Assembly: GCF_016920785.2 (NCBI RefSeq)
Contig: NW_024609837.1
Coordinates: 46,998,745-47,062,744 of the forward strand
Direction: 5' to 3'
Origin: Ixodes scapularis
Taxonomy: Eukaryota > Arthropoda > Arachnida > Ixodida > Ixodidae
DNA: 64,000 nucleotides
Shown here: positions 1 to 14,000 of the stretch, piece by piece
Layout: each line of letters opens with the position of its first letter
Numbering within the stretch: position 1 is the stretch's first letter
Program-made: the position numbers and the translations under genes
The notes under the pieces: generated by a model
Database searches by the model: none
What the model saw: only the letters and a program-made list of their open reading frames with translations
Told to the model about the DNA's origin: nothing

Positions 1-921
1 CGTCGACAAAAGAGCGCGCTCTCTCCCAACACTCTCTCCTCGCCGCAGCGCGATGGGGTGAGCGGTCGTTGAAACTGACGTGCAGCGGCCAATGGGACCG
101 AAGCCGAAATCCATCAACTTTACACCGCTCTTTGGGATCGGGGAAACTAAGTGCCGTTGTCTAGGCTTTTCGCGTGGTTTCATAGTTGGGGGCTGGCTTC
201 ACTTGGGGAAGGAATTTAAGGTGCCGTTTGGCGCGCTTCGAACTGATAACGTCGGCTCGCTCATGGGACAGTTACTGCTTTCACATTAAAAACAAGTACT
301 ACTAAAAGACAGGACGAGCGCTGAGTTAGAGCTGACCTTTCTTAGACAAGTTAAGGGATGATAATAAGGATAACAAGAAAAAAAATAAAGAAAATAAGTA
401 ACTACTTTTTATATGTTTAAAATAATATGATTGAAAAAGAAGGAAAAGTTATCCAAGATTTTGCCATATGTTTTATCTCTGCACTCAAATATTCCTGCAT
501 TGACCTCTAGAAAAAGCTTTTATGCGAAATTTAAAACTTTAACGCCTCTGGGTACAAGAAACTAACGGAAGTCTGTCAAAACCAAATAAAAACAGGAAGG
601 AAACATTCAAAAGAAACATGGCCTCACCGTTGTGCCGTACATTCGGCGAATTTCACTTCGCATTAAAGGGATGCTGAACCGAACTTTTGGGTGGAAATTC
701 TTGGTCGCAATGGCATACATAGCATGTCCTTTACTTCTAAATGACGTTGTTTTGAACGAGAAGGCGTATAAAATTGAATAAGCACTAAAAATACAATTTT
801 ACGCAACCCCTGGTGAGCGTCGCGGAAAGCTCGCTTCGTGACGTGCGCATTCTCATTCGCCTCAAAAGACAGACGGAGCCAAGCCAAGCCAGGCGCTAAG
901 CCGGGTGGCGTTTGTTATTGT
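1..921. other. No gene recognised
   Basis: Short open frames occur on both strands but none resembles a known family, and none shows a convincing splice-site pair linking it to the metalloprotease downstream. A G/C-richer patch at about 840-920 leads into the perfect hairpin that follows. Confidence 0.5.
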
Positions 922-954
922 TAGTACCACGCGGGCTCTGCCCGCGTGGTACTA
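922..954. repeat. Perfect 15-bp-arm hairpin
   Basis: The arms TAGTACCACGCGGGC and GCCCGCGTGGTACTA are exact reverse complements with a three-base TCT loop. The surrounding sequence is much less GC-rich. It could be a footprint of a palindromic insertion or a structured RNA or DNA element; nothing in the sequence assigns a function. Confidence 0.85.
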
Positions 955-2032
955 GTACCAGCCGCTTTGAGAACAGCCGCCGAGCGAAGAATCAAGGCGA
1001 GCACCAACGAACGAGGAGAATGCGCGGAGGCACCAGGGGCGCTGGGGGCGCCGAGAATGCGCACGTCAGTTCCGCTACGCCTGCTCTCAAAAGGACTCGC
1101 TCGCGCCGGCGACTTCCGGCCGAGGGTTCGCTCTTAATTCAAAGAAATACAATAATTCGGGCCCCATCCGTCTGATTGAATATCGTTTTTAGGTACAGTA
1201 CCATCCCGTGAAGCCCGCTCGGGTAATAATTATGAGATTTCAAATATCGGTTCAGCATCCCTTCAAGAAGGTAGGTTCCAGGTTTGATGTGCAAGCGGTT
1301 CTGTTTGCAACTGACAAGCTAAAACTTCTTTGCCCCAATATCAATTCACAGCGTAAACACTATTCGACTGTGCTGCAAAACATACCCACAAATATGTAAG
1401 CGTCCCCTGCGAAGTAGAATATAGTTTTCTTTCTAAGCAAGAACGTTTTTCAAGGATAGGCAGGCAGGTGCGTAAATGTGATAAACAAGAACACGCTTTG
1501 TTCCTCACTCGTCACTGGCGGACTATTTTGTAAAACATGGCAGGAAAAATAATTTTACCTTTTTCTCTGCACAAGTGGTTCCACCATCAGCACTGAAGAG
1601 AAATACTTGAAGCTAAAGGCAGTTTATTCAAAGAAGCTTCATATGCGCTGCACCATCCGCAGCACAGTCACAAAGGAATTGTCTCTTTTAAGCCTTGGTT
1701 CCTTATGCACTTCATATACGTTCCTTTATTTCATTCTTTTTCCCTAAGTCATCCTCGGAACATGCTCTTCTTCTATTGTACGTACAATTAAATTCGTTTA
1801 AACTTTAAACTTTTTTAATAGTATTTTTTTTAATTTATATTTAGACAACGCTTTCCCAGTCTCCTCTTTCTGCTAGTTCTTGTCTTTTTGACTAGTGTTT
1901 ATGAAATCGTGTCTAACCAACTAGACCATTGCTTCACTCTGATGTATGGAGAAACAAGTGAAGCTCTTCACTTTGATTTCTAGAAGCTACATCAATGTAG
2001 GTACTTCTGAGTGTGTAACGAACATTTTTCAG
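955..2032. other. Upstream flank of metalloprotease; exons unresolved
   Basis: Earlier metalloprotease exons (signal peptide, propeptide) might lie here or outside the window. One weak candidate is 1946-2000. It is open, leaves one base that completes a GAC codon with the next exon, and is followed by GTACTT, but an in-frame TGA lies just upstream and it has no recognisable propeptide motif. I did not include it in the gene model. Confidence 0.3.
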
Positions 2033-2071
2033 ACATGGCCCTTGAAAATGTGTCTCAACTACCCCTATTAG
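2033..2071 (+). CDS. Metalloprotease exon 1 of the readable set (39-nt microexon)
   Basis: The acceptor TTTTTCAG precedes it and the donor GTAAGC follows. It enters with two bases of a split codon and leaves one, which completes a Glu codon with the next exon. It encodes MALENVSQLPLL, just before the catalytic domain. Its small size lowers confidence, but phase and splice signals fit. Confidence 0.6.
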   Translation, partial: TWPLKMCLNYPY

Positions 2072-5000
2072 GTAAGCAGGTTCCTCTAATCGTGTGAGAC
2101 TATTGTTTAATTATATTTGAGGAAGTTTACTGGCTGAAATATACCACATTTTTTATTTTATGTATAGAAAATCGACAAGATCCACCACTACTCGCTGTGG
2201 CCTGCGAGATAATTGTATTGTTAGATTCTGTCTATGGAATAGGATTCTCCGGTCTCTTTGAATATTTATTGGCTCTGATGACTGCGGTGAGTTATGACTT
2301 CATATATTTTTGTTCTTACATTCGCAAGCACCAACACCAATTAGATCTGAGAGAATATAGCTTCACAAACCAACTTCAGTAGCGAAACTAGAGCAAGGAT
2401 GGAGGCCAGCTAGATTGAATAATTTATATATTAGTTTAAATACCTTCAGAGCCATCGCCTTTATAGGGAGAGGTGGAAACAAGAGATAACAATAAAACAG
2501 AAAACAGTAGTTCTACACTTAGACGATGTAATCTCAAACAGTGCATGGTTTCTTCAGCGTTCTTAAACAGTTGATCAATAAAATGTGGTACAAAGTTATG
2601 CGGCGGAATTTAAAGTACCAATAATAAGCAATACGTTCATAACACATAGTGGAAGCCTGGAAAAGAAAGACGATATGGTGCAGAGGTTCGTATATCTCTC
2701 TGGTGTTTAGGAAACCCGAAGTATTAATTTTCCTCCATCAAAATATGGTCTTTCAGATTATTTCTAACACTTATTTTTACTTGATTAGTACTGTTGAGTT
2801 ATCTGCACACTTAGACTTTGTATTATTTAGAAACCATGATGAGACAATGAAAATACCATGTTCATATTTTTTATAGTTTAATTTTCCTGTCTTCAAAACA
2901 GAAAACAAAAAACGCAATGTAAAGAATGGAAAAGTGCCACAAAAGGGGACAGAGTAAGGACGACGACAACACAGGTTGCACTGGCAACTGTATTTTTATT
3001 TAGAAAAACATTGCTTCAAATACACTTTAAAACACTCCACGTGCCCACTTTTTATCTAAGAATAAACGCTCTTTTCCTGTCAGGGTCGAGGAAGGTTTAC
3101 TGATACACTTATCTGCACCCTTTGTTTTTATAACATACGCTTCATGGATTTCCTTTGTAGTGTTTTTGTTGTGACGCCCCATGATAGCAATGGCATTTAA
3201 CACTTGTGTACAGACACATAGGCTGCAATGCACAGATAAATGCCCTTAATGTGACTGTTTTAAAGAGTCAGCATGCTCTCTCGCGCGACCATTCACGCAA
3301 CGGCCTGTTTGGCCTACGTAGGAGCCACCGCAGGAAAGCGCTATGTTATAAATAACACCGGTTTGACAAGGGTTAATTGATAAGCGTTAAGTAAAAACGT
3401 ATATTGATCAAATCCAACCTAAGCAGAAAAGTTGCTTGTTTGTTTGAGATTTCCTGCTGCTCTAGACGTTGTGGGATACAGCACGCGTTTTCTCTAGCAC
3501 ATCATCTACTATACAAAGTTTTAATCCTGACACCTGCAGATATAACACCTGGTAGATTTCAAAGGCGGATTAAGACCTATGCGCTTGAATGGTACCGACT
3601 TTGTGATGACTGCTTATGATTGCTTCGGAAAAATATGGTTGGCAACCCAGTTTCGCGGAACGCTTCGAGGTTGGAACGCAAGGAGAAATATAGCAGTCGG
3701 TAGTGCTCATGCGTGAACATCTAAACCAGCACGAGTGCGTTAATTGCAATACGGAGTGTTTTGTTTTTTTTCACGGACAACGTAATTGAATATAACTTCT
3801 TCGGAATTTGCCATCAGCATCAAAAAGGGATAGATGAATGTGTACTGCCTAAGTAGCACAGTCCTCTGGGTCAAATATTTTTTTTGTTTAGTAATAGAGC
3901 AACAAAAATTCCATGAGTCCAAGCTAGACCCATGCAATCTCAACCTTCTTCGGCCAAGGTCTTTGTATCTTGATGCTGATTTGCCATACAAGGGCGAAAC
4001 CTAGGCTTCACTGCTGTTTCTTCGGTTCATTTGTGACATCTTTCGCTCAAGTATGGCAGTTCGGCAATTATGCGGTAGTGTCAGAGAAAATAAATAGAAA
4101 TGCCACAAAAACGTGATCTGTTGCTAACTGAGGACTTGAATCAAAGCTGTGTAGTGCCCAAGTTTTGGCCATAAGATTGTTAAGCATATGCCAAGTCAAG
4201 CTTTTTTTTTTCTCAGCGTGCTACCTCAGTGCTTTGTTCAAGCGTTTTCTTCGCCCGCAAATTGTAATATAAATTCCACACGTTTTCTACACTTTGTTAA
4301 GCCAGCTTACGTTTTAAAGTTTTCAGTAGCTCCGATTCGTCCCTAATGACTACAGCAAAACGACTCCCCCTGTATCAGGCTAATTAATTTTAGTGGCATG
4401 CTATACTAGCCCCAAATATTTATGGAGACATTGCCATGGATAAGCTCCAAAATGACGTTTTTAGATGATTCATAGGTAAAGTAAATTAAACGAAGTCGAA
4501 GCTTATTAAAACTTAATTTTTGCTGCAATTTGAAAAATATGCGCATTTAGGACAAGCATTCAATAAATTGCTATTTAAATCTCAAAAAACGGACCTGCAA
4601 AAAAAAAGAAATCAGTAATAATTTTTTTTTTAAATTTCAGGTGAAACTTCGGTTTAGCTTGATGAATGATCCAATAGTTACTCTACGTGTTGTCGGCATT
4701 TACCGATTAACTTCTGAGGTGAGTCGATTAATCAATTCACAAATGCGCTTTTTATAGCTTTACATGTTTTTGATTTCAAGGAGGAATCCCTTATTTTTTC
4801 TTATTCATTCGGATATGTATTGGCTGTACAATCAATAAGAAAATTATATATGTTTCTTAACCAACGTCCTGTGTTTGGAGGTCCGGACATGTTTTATATG
4901 TTCTTAGGGTGAGTATCAAGTAAAGCTTCTTACGACGTTTTGAAGTTTCACTTTAATTATCTATACGACAGGGGTATATTTAACAAGTACTCTAATAATT

Positions 5001-8000
5001 TGATCTCACATCTGAATTTAGAAGAGACCTCGCTTCAATCAATGGTAACACCCTAAACCCAGGTATTAGTGGTAAGTGCATTGCATTAACTTTCTTCGTA
5101 ATTATAGTGAGATATTTGAAGTGAGTCAATCTTCTACAACGGTTTCTACATTCTCTTATTGCTGTATCGCACATTGTTTTGCTTCATTATTTGTGCGAAT
5201 GATCCGTTGTCTCCCAGTATGTTTAGAATCACGTCGGAGTAAGTACTGCGGCGGTCTGACTTGTCCGGTACTGATGACAATATTCAAAGTAATTGTAATC
5301 GATGAGTTTTGGGCTCATTTTGTAATTATTTGATTAAATTTATTGAAACAAATAATCACAACTGTAGTATGATTACTTTCGGAAGTACTAAAATTACTTC
5401 TAACGGTTTCTTTTTCCCCTCCCCTTTTCTTCATGTCGAATGTAACCACACTTCCTTCGATATTTTGAACGCACCTGAAGTGTTGCCTGAGGGGATTATT
5501 TTCCATCAATTTTCTGGCGAACTCGACCGGACGCGCATATACGTACTTGATGAAGCAACCACAAGCGATGATGCTGGTCTATCCTAAGGTTCTATATGAA
5601 AGTGCTCGTGGCCTAAGATCAAAAGCAGTTGAATTGAAAAATATTATTTCTAATGATATAGATATAGTGTGTCTCGCAAAATTGTTGCCATGGGACACTG
5701 TACCTAGCTCTGAATACTTTTCTTCAAACTAGGTTGTCCACAGGAGAAATCGCGATAATGCGAACACTGGGCAAGAGTTTGGAGGTGGGGTTTCGGTGGC
5801 TGCTGACTTAGCGGGCCAGGCGCTTCGAAGAGCGGATATTGAAACATACGCTGATTGCGTTTGGGTAGAACTCCCTGCAAGTGCTAGGCTCCACTATTTC
5901 ATTGAAAACGTACTTCCCTCCGCTTTTTGATGATGTTGCGTTTATTGACCATTTTGAATCACTCCCTATCATTTTGCATTTTTCTGAATACAGGGTGCAA
6001 TTATATTGGGACTTTTACCTGGCTTGTACCGACTGATCGATCACGACGGTGTTGCATATAAATAGTGTTACTTCTAAGAAAGCGACAAGGCTCTTTACAT
6101 TTTAAAGTTTCTAGGGCTTTACTCAGTTTAACTCCTGTCAAAATACAGCACGCAATGTCCTTAATGTATGTTTATGAAATGGTCCTATGCAGTCTATTTT
6201 TCAGGCTATTGTACCATTGGTGCGTGTTGATATATTATATCATCCTTCTTCTTTAGTTTAGTTTTCCCTGCAATGTAGGCCCCTTCCTAGCCATCAGTTA
6301 TTTTCGTTCTGTTATTATTGCGATGGTGATTACATTGATTGCATAATAGCCTAGCTCATCTAAACTTGTTTGGCGTATTATTGGACGAAAACACGGATTC
6401 GGCCACCACTAAATGGACTTCGGTAGTAAGTAATGACATTAACCATTTTCTTGCGAAAGAGCATATGAAAACTGCACCCTACGTGGTGTACGCTAAATGT
6501 AGTGCTTATAGTGTTCTAGTAAAGATGAACTATTGCAATAATTGAACTTTGAAACTAAAGAACCTCGGATGTTCTGACGCTGTGCTAAAAACAATATGCG
6601 CGACAACGCACACAAGTTACGGGAAGTAGGTGAATTTTTAAGTTTATTAACTGGCATATGGCACAAAATGGTCAACATGCAAACAAGCTTGCTTGTATTA
6701 ATCATGTTTGCACTCTGTGAATAAAAAGCAAAATTGAAAACATATTAGAAGAAAGAGAAGAAAGGTGACAGAAAAGCGTCTGAAATCAAGCTAAAAAGGT
6801 TTATGTCATACAACGCTTTTATTCAATCCTCCGAAGGTCGTCCGCATCGTCAAAAAACAAACACAGAAGTCTCTACTGAGCACTTTGTGTTTGTCCGTCC
6901 GTTCTGTTTTTCCGACTTCGAGGTTCTTAGCGCTGTACTCAAGTACCACCAGCTCGTTTGCGCCCTAATTTTCTTTATAGACTTCTCATCTGCTTTTAAT
7001 CTCAATAACACAAAAGTTATCGACGCTATTCGAAAGCTTAAACCTAAGATTTTCACGTGGATTTAAAGTATACTTAATTTTATAATAATAATAATGATAA
7101 TAATAATAATAATAATAATAATCAAAAATCAAGAATAATTTTTATTAGGTGTCTAGGAACGACCATGCGGTCTTGGTACTGCCACACCGAAACTTACAGA
7201 CTACAAAAAAAAATAGGAAAAATAACAAAAACCTAATAAACTCAAAACAATGAGTAAAAGATCTGATACATATAACGCATACTGACAAAAAGATAAGATA
7301 TACACAACAAGGAAAGAACGGAACACAGTGTCCGAACGTAGAGTAGAAGACTACCACAAAAACGAATATACCTTATTAAAATTATATATAATAACATCAG
7401 AATCACGACAGGTTCAGCGAGACTCATACAAGACTCTGAGAGACCTGACAAATTCAGTCACACAAAAAAATATCAAGATAACTTGCAATGCCATTATATG
7501 CCCGACACATGCGAAATATGGGGTCCAGGATGCTTAATGTCCGAAGAGAGTAAAACGACGTTGTCAAACGGATCGCTGTCCGAGGAGCTCGTAAAGATAT
7601 CTGTGAGAGCAGTTCTGAACAGGCGGCCATGCCATGAAGGACTTCGAAAAGGAAAACCAGATCTGCCTTTTCTTGACGGTGATATGAGCTGTTAATATGT
7701 AGCACGTCCTATACACTGTTACTCTTTGATAGAAATAATAATAATATTAATATTCAATAAATCAATCAATCAATGTTTTTTTTAAGTCCCCAGGAACAAC
7801 CTTGCGGTCTTGGTATGGGTGCATTCAGGAAACATGAAAAACATAACACTACACACACAACAAACAAACAGTAAACAATAAAAACACTTAAAACAGATCA
7901 CATATGTCACATAAACTCTCTACGGTATACCACCACGAAAGCGAAAGAAAAGGAAAACGAGAGTATAAAGTTTGGTTCTGAGCAACCTTATAAAATGCAA

Positions 8001-11000
8001 TAATTGGTAAGCAAAATTTAGGTGAGAACCTTCAGCGCTCTGATGAACTCCGGTGTGTTATTGTTAAATATATCAATAGTGTCTGTAGAAGAGCAATTGT
8101 AGGTGTGCCCGATTCATGACATGGGGTCGTGAAGATTAGTTATGCGAGCATTGTAGAGGGGTGCATTTTGTCATGTAGTTTTTACGGGAATTTTCAAACG
8201 CACATTTGAGATAAATGATGAGCAGTCAGTGATGCCATGAATAAGTTTGTACAGAAATAGGATATTGGCATTTTCTCTCCTACGCCGCAAGGTGGGCAGT
8301 GCCAAGGTTTGTTCCTACTGAACGCCCTTTTGCAAGTCTATGCTAACAGTGCTTAGTTTTTGCGTCAAGTAAAAAGAAAGACAGGCATGTAAAACTATCT
8401 CAAGAACCTCTGAAAAGTAACTCAACAAAAGCAAAGGGTGGTACTTATTTACTCCAGACGCGTCACGGCTTTGTGTATTGGCACTACCACTGACCTTTTC
8501 CAAAGACATAGGAAAACACAATTTCTCAGTGATAGGTTAAATATGTGCAAAGTAAAGGGGAAAACGTATCAGTGCATCCTTTAACAATATGGCTAGGCAT
8601 AGGATCACCTCGGGATGACTTCTTATTTTTAATTTTGGAATGGCCTCTAAAATGTTATTTATCCCGATCTCGATTAATGTGAAAATGTTGTTACAACCTG
8701 TAGCACAGATTGAGAACTTGCTTTTGTATTCCTTCTTGGAATAACATTCACGAAAGTAATTTGGGAATATATTAGCTACATTTTCAGGATATGTAGTGTA
8801 TTCCGTATCATTACGTAGATAGATTTTTCTTGCTGAGTCTTTCGTGTGCGTCCTGACAAATCACCAGAATTCATCAGGTTCACGGTAGAGGCTATTTACT
8901 GTCGATATTTTTTATATATGTATTTTTAATGTTTGAACAGTTCCTTTACAAGCGCCTGTAAACACTGACCTTTATGTACCGTGACTGAATTCCGGTTCTT
9001 TTAAACAATTTAGGATAGTGTTATTTTTTACGCATGTAGTGTTTTTACTCTTTCGATAACCATAACGGGTATTTAGAAGGCTTAGACAATCGCTCTTAAA
9101 CACACGCATCGATTGCATTTTTTACTATCTTCGTCAAGGGCTGAGATGCAGAATCTTTACTGTTATCATATAGAACCGATGACCAGTTATTGTCATGAAG
9201 GAACGTATATACACCTAAATAATCACCCATATGATAGTCATATCTGGTTAAATTTTGTCTGTCACGAGACCTCAGTGGTAAAGAAAAATATACGATGAAG
9301 GGCGGTTGAGAAAACGTCAGGTTGCACAAGGGTATCGCTAATTGAAATGACGCTTTTTACAGGGCAGTTTGAAAGAAAAAGTTGAAGAATATTCTTGGCC
9401 GTGTTCCTAAAATGATTATGCTGAGTTAGACTGTTAAAATAATGAAATCTACTAGACATGACGCTTTTACAACCGTTTGATTTTTTCCACTACTGCTTAA
9501 ACCGGTGGATCCATCCACTCTTGGTAGATTTAAACCTCCGTTCATATGTGCTTTAAATTTCGAAAAACCAATTTGATGTTCAAGCGTTTTTAATTGTTTT
9601 ACAAACACACTCGAATCCGAGAGGGGAAGAAAATATAGTTTCCGACGAGGTAATTGAACCTATCCCGTGATAATAATTCAACCCATACACACCCTCCATA
9701 CGTTTCCAAATCTGACCTCCTGCATGATTTAATGTTATCCCGTACGGATGTCCAACACCCCCCCCCCCCCCCCCCCCCCCGACACATTTCTTCCTGGTTG
9801 CACCGTAATGTCTGTACCTTCGATAAACACTGTATGATGTTGGAAAGTAACTGGTGCTGGAAATGTCGTTCATGAGCCAAGTTGCAGTTGAACAGAACAT
9901 GTAGAAATTAGTGGGAACGACAGTTGACATACAGTAACCTGCTCTCGCCCTCAAACCGCGAGCATTCTAATAATAGCATTAAATTTTCGAATAGTCATCA
10001 GTACTGTTTGGTAATAATTCTCGCGTGATATAAAGCTTTACAAAAAAAATCTGGTGAAAGATACACCCCTCGGGTCATAAGGTCCTGTTGTGGTAGATTT
10101 GACCCTTTTTTGAAACGTATATTTAATATATCTCTAGTGAAGGGTATTTTCTCTGGTTAGTGGAAACCTTCTCTAGTACCAATTTTTGAAGCTGGTGATC
10201 CGTCACTAGTTGATAATTACAGTCCTGTTTCGTGATTGCGCGATTTCACGAAAGTTTTCGAAACGGGTATGCATAAGCGCATTTTTAGGTATCTTAATAA
10301 AACGATATAACTTTTAACCATGGGTTTCTCAAGGAAAAGTCTTTAGAAACAAATTTCTACTCTTTTCTAGATTTCTGTGTATCGCTAGTTTTAAACAGAG
10401 GCCACAATGATGCGGTATATTTTTGACATGTCAAAATAATTTCCCCGTGTAGATGATTCTTTACTCCTTTTCAAGCTTTCTCTTTATGGCCTGTTCCCTA
10501 AGCTCTGCAAATGATTGAATAACTGATTGTTTTTACGCAGAAAGACGGTTCGTGTTGGAAACTCATAAAAAAAGTTTTATATGAACTTCCGATGAATCCC
10601 AGGGACCAAAACTGGGACTAATATTTTTTTTGGTAAACAATATAGTTTTATGCGACAAGAACCTTCTTCTTTATTTTGTCTCGCGGAAAGTTCCGTGTCA
10701 GGGGCAGAGATAAAGGCTTGGTGCCTGGCAGGTACCCTGCCCCCCCCCCCCCCCCCCCTACAGTTCAGCAGTGCAGTACAAAAACACAGTGGCAAATACA
10801 TCAGCGAACAAAATGCGCCATTTACCAAACCGATCTGTTAGAGGAAAACAGACCGAAATACATGTGCAGCATTCTAAGAAAATAAAATAAAAGTTAGAGT
10901 TTTATACACCATAAAAGTGAAAAAAAGACATAGATCATCGAAAGCGACCAGGAACAAACGTATGCTTCCGTTGTGAAATACAAGAGATACAAGTATAGAA

Positions 11001-14000
11001 TACATCACATTAAAATCAGCCATAACACAGTGGTATTAGTAACAGAAAAATAAAATGATTTTCTCTCACACTTAAACATCAAAAACAAGGAATGAATAGA
11101 TGCACAAATCAGACATATTTAAAACACTCCTAAAGTTTACGGCAATAAAAAACATGAAAAAGCAATTTCACTGGTCCCCAGCATTCTCCTACAAGCACAT
11201 TTCAAGCTATTGAAAAGTTGAGAGAAATCTACGGACATATTGTTTCTGTTTAGAGTTTTATTTATCTGGAACTATAGCCTTTGTCGACCATAGTTTGTTA
11301 TTATTGCCGGCACCTTCCTTATTCGGTTTCGAATATTGTACGTGCTGAGATTGTATGTTCATGTAGTGTGGAGCTTGTTTCTGTGTATCAATCGTAATAG
11401 TTTGAAATAAAATAGTTGGTCTGCATTTAGCGTATTATATTTTCAAAAAAATTTCGCGGACAACATCAAACTTTTTTTGGATGTAAGGAGCTACCTGACT
11501 GTACTTTATTTCAAAATGATAGTGGCGCAAATTACGGGGAGTGTGTGACAACTGCTATGCAGCTAAATTCAGGAAAATCTAAATTGAGATATTTATCAAG
11601 AAAACGTGACGTTTTCTTGTTGAATCATGTGCTAGAAGGCATTGCAATAAATGCTGTGTCTCATGTGAAATATCTCGGCGTTTACATTAATATCACTCTT
11701 TAGCATGTTTCTAAGGTTGTTGATACTGCGATAAGAAAGTTGGAAATGATCAATCGTATATCACGTTTTTTACTTCACCCTTATCTTTCGTGCGTCTGTT
11801 GTGCAAGGTCGTGCGCTCAGGACTTGCATTTGGATATATTATTTAGAACACAGTAGCTTTAACCAAAGTAGCAAGGATTAAAAATGTGACGAAATTTATT
11901 TGAAATAGTTGCGAGGGTCGAAAAGGTGTTCGGTTACGATCCTTTGTGAACATTATTCAGATTTGAAAGGGTTTACGAGGAGGGCTATTATATACATTAA
12001 TTCTCTCAATAGGATAGCCCATGACACTATAAATTTCAGAAAGGTTACGTGTTAGTAATGACTTTCAAGGGTCCACTAAAGCAAGTCGTCATTACTTAAC
12101 TTTATACCCCAAGAAACTGTTTGAATTATCACAATTTTCTTGACTGCAGTTTGATTTTAATAACGGGAAATTGTGTATTATATATTTTTCTTTGTTTCGG
12201 TAAATTTAAGCCAGCCTTGCAAAAATGTGGGTTGTCTGACTCGGAGTTTGTGGTTTGTGTAGAAGTTGTACCTGCTTCACAAACCCGTATTTGTGTCGAT
12301 TCCCACGTTTCTGTGCATTTGAAATTGTGTTTGTGTACATTTTCAATTGTGTTGCTTTAAACATAAACTATAGAGCACAACCCAAAAGGCTCCATAGCCG
12401 GTCGTGGGCAGTAAAGAAAAATAAAATGTTCTTCATCTTCTTATTGTTATTATAATCGCGTCCCTCGTTTATATAAGTCTCCTACCAGAAAGTACTCGAC
12501 CCAAATCTCAGATAGGACGATAATATAGCAAAATTGGTGAATTAAAAAGATAGGCAATTCATAATTCGGTGATTCTAAACCAATAAGGAGGTTACGAAAG
12601 ACCCGTTTTTACACCGGCAGGAAAATCGGCCATTTGAAAATCAGAAGCAATCGAAGAACTAACGGTTCCTTTTTCAAGTAACGGCTATTTACTTTGAGCG
12701 CGAGTGATACTCTTTGAATGCTTTCAAAGCATGATTAATTGCAATTTATAATGGGTTACTGTTTTCGAGGAACATGTACAACACTGGGCGGGGTCATCAC
12801 TTTCATATTTACGGTATTTTTGCATGGCTACAGTTCGCATTGTTTAACATTTTACTTTTGTATATTATAACATCCCGTACATGATTGACGAATTAATTTT
12901 GGCGTGAAACATCCAGTCTATTAATGGACATTAACGTTTTGTTTTTTTTTTATTTTGTGCTAATGCTTTTTTTCTGACTTTCGTTTTAGTTTTAACGCTG
13001 CAAGTCTCGCCTACGTAGCGTATTATTTGCCCGATACGAGCCCAATAGTCAACATTTAATGGCTCTATCTAAACGTTTCACGCCCCCAATATTTTTGGGT
13101 ACTACATTTGAGAGTTTTAGGGAAGCGTTTTGACAGATCCAATATGGTACGATGGGCCCTACGGTACTCAATGCGCATGCGCTAGAGCAGAAGACTCGCA
13201 TATGCACAGTTCTTACCGGAGGGCCCATCGTATACTGTATCGGGTGCGCAAAAACGGTTCCCTAAAACTCCCTATTACCTAAATTATGGCCCCCTTAACA
13301 TTTGTAGCACCTATTTTTTCAATACATATAACATGATGTACAGGGAAATATATGAATGACTAGACCGAAGGTAAGAGCCTAAAGCACACAGGAACGAATA
13401 CGGTCCGAGAAAGGGGAGAAAAAATATGCGGCACCAATGAACGGGATTCGAAGTCGAAAATGTGTTGTGTACCCCAATAGCTTCCGCAGGATTACAGAAG
13501 AAAAGCGTAAAGCTCTTGTCGGCATGTCTCCCTCAGTACGTTTGGTACGAGGATATTAAATTCTTTTATAACCTTGACGTAAAAGGACACGTTGATCGTT
13601 TGCTTCAAAAGTTCGTAAAAGACGAATTTAGTGTTTATTAAAAGTACAATTGAAAACGAGCGTGTTGGTTAATAGATACAAAACTTGAAAGTATAAAACA
13701 GAGAGGACGAGGACGAGAACAGGACATCTTTCATTTAGCAACAACATAGAATGGCACAACGATAAAAAACCGCCCCCAAGGGTCTCAGCGTTCTCAAAGA
13801 GGGAAAGGAGATACTAGTTATGAAGGAAAGGGAATACACTAAAAGAAAAGTTTGAAAAGCGCATCAGTAATCAAGTTGAGACCTTTGGGGGCGGTTTTTA
13901 TCGTTGTGCCATTCTATGTTGTTGCTAAATGAAAGATGTCCTGTTCTCGTCCTCGTCCTCTCTGTTTTATACTTTCAAGTTTTGTATTAAAAGTAATTTG

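Noticed and set aside
1946..2000. Candidate exon before the first readable metalloprotease exon
   Set aside because: Phase fits, but the donor is weak, an in-frame stop lies just upstream, and no propeptide motif is visible. Left out of the model.
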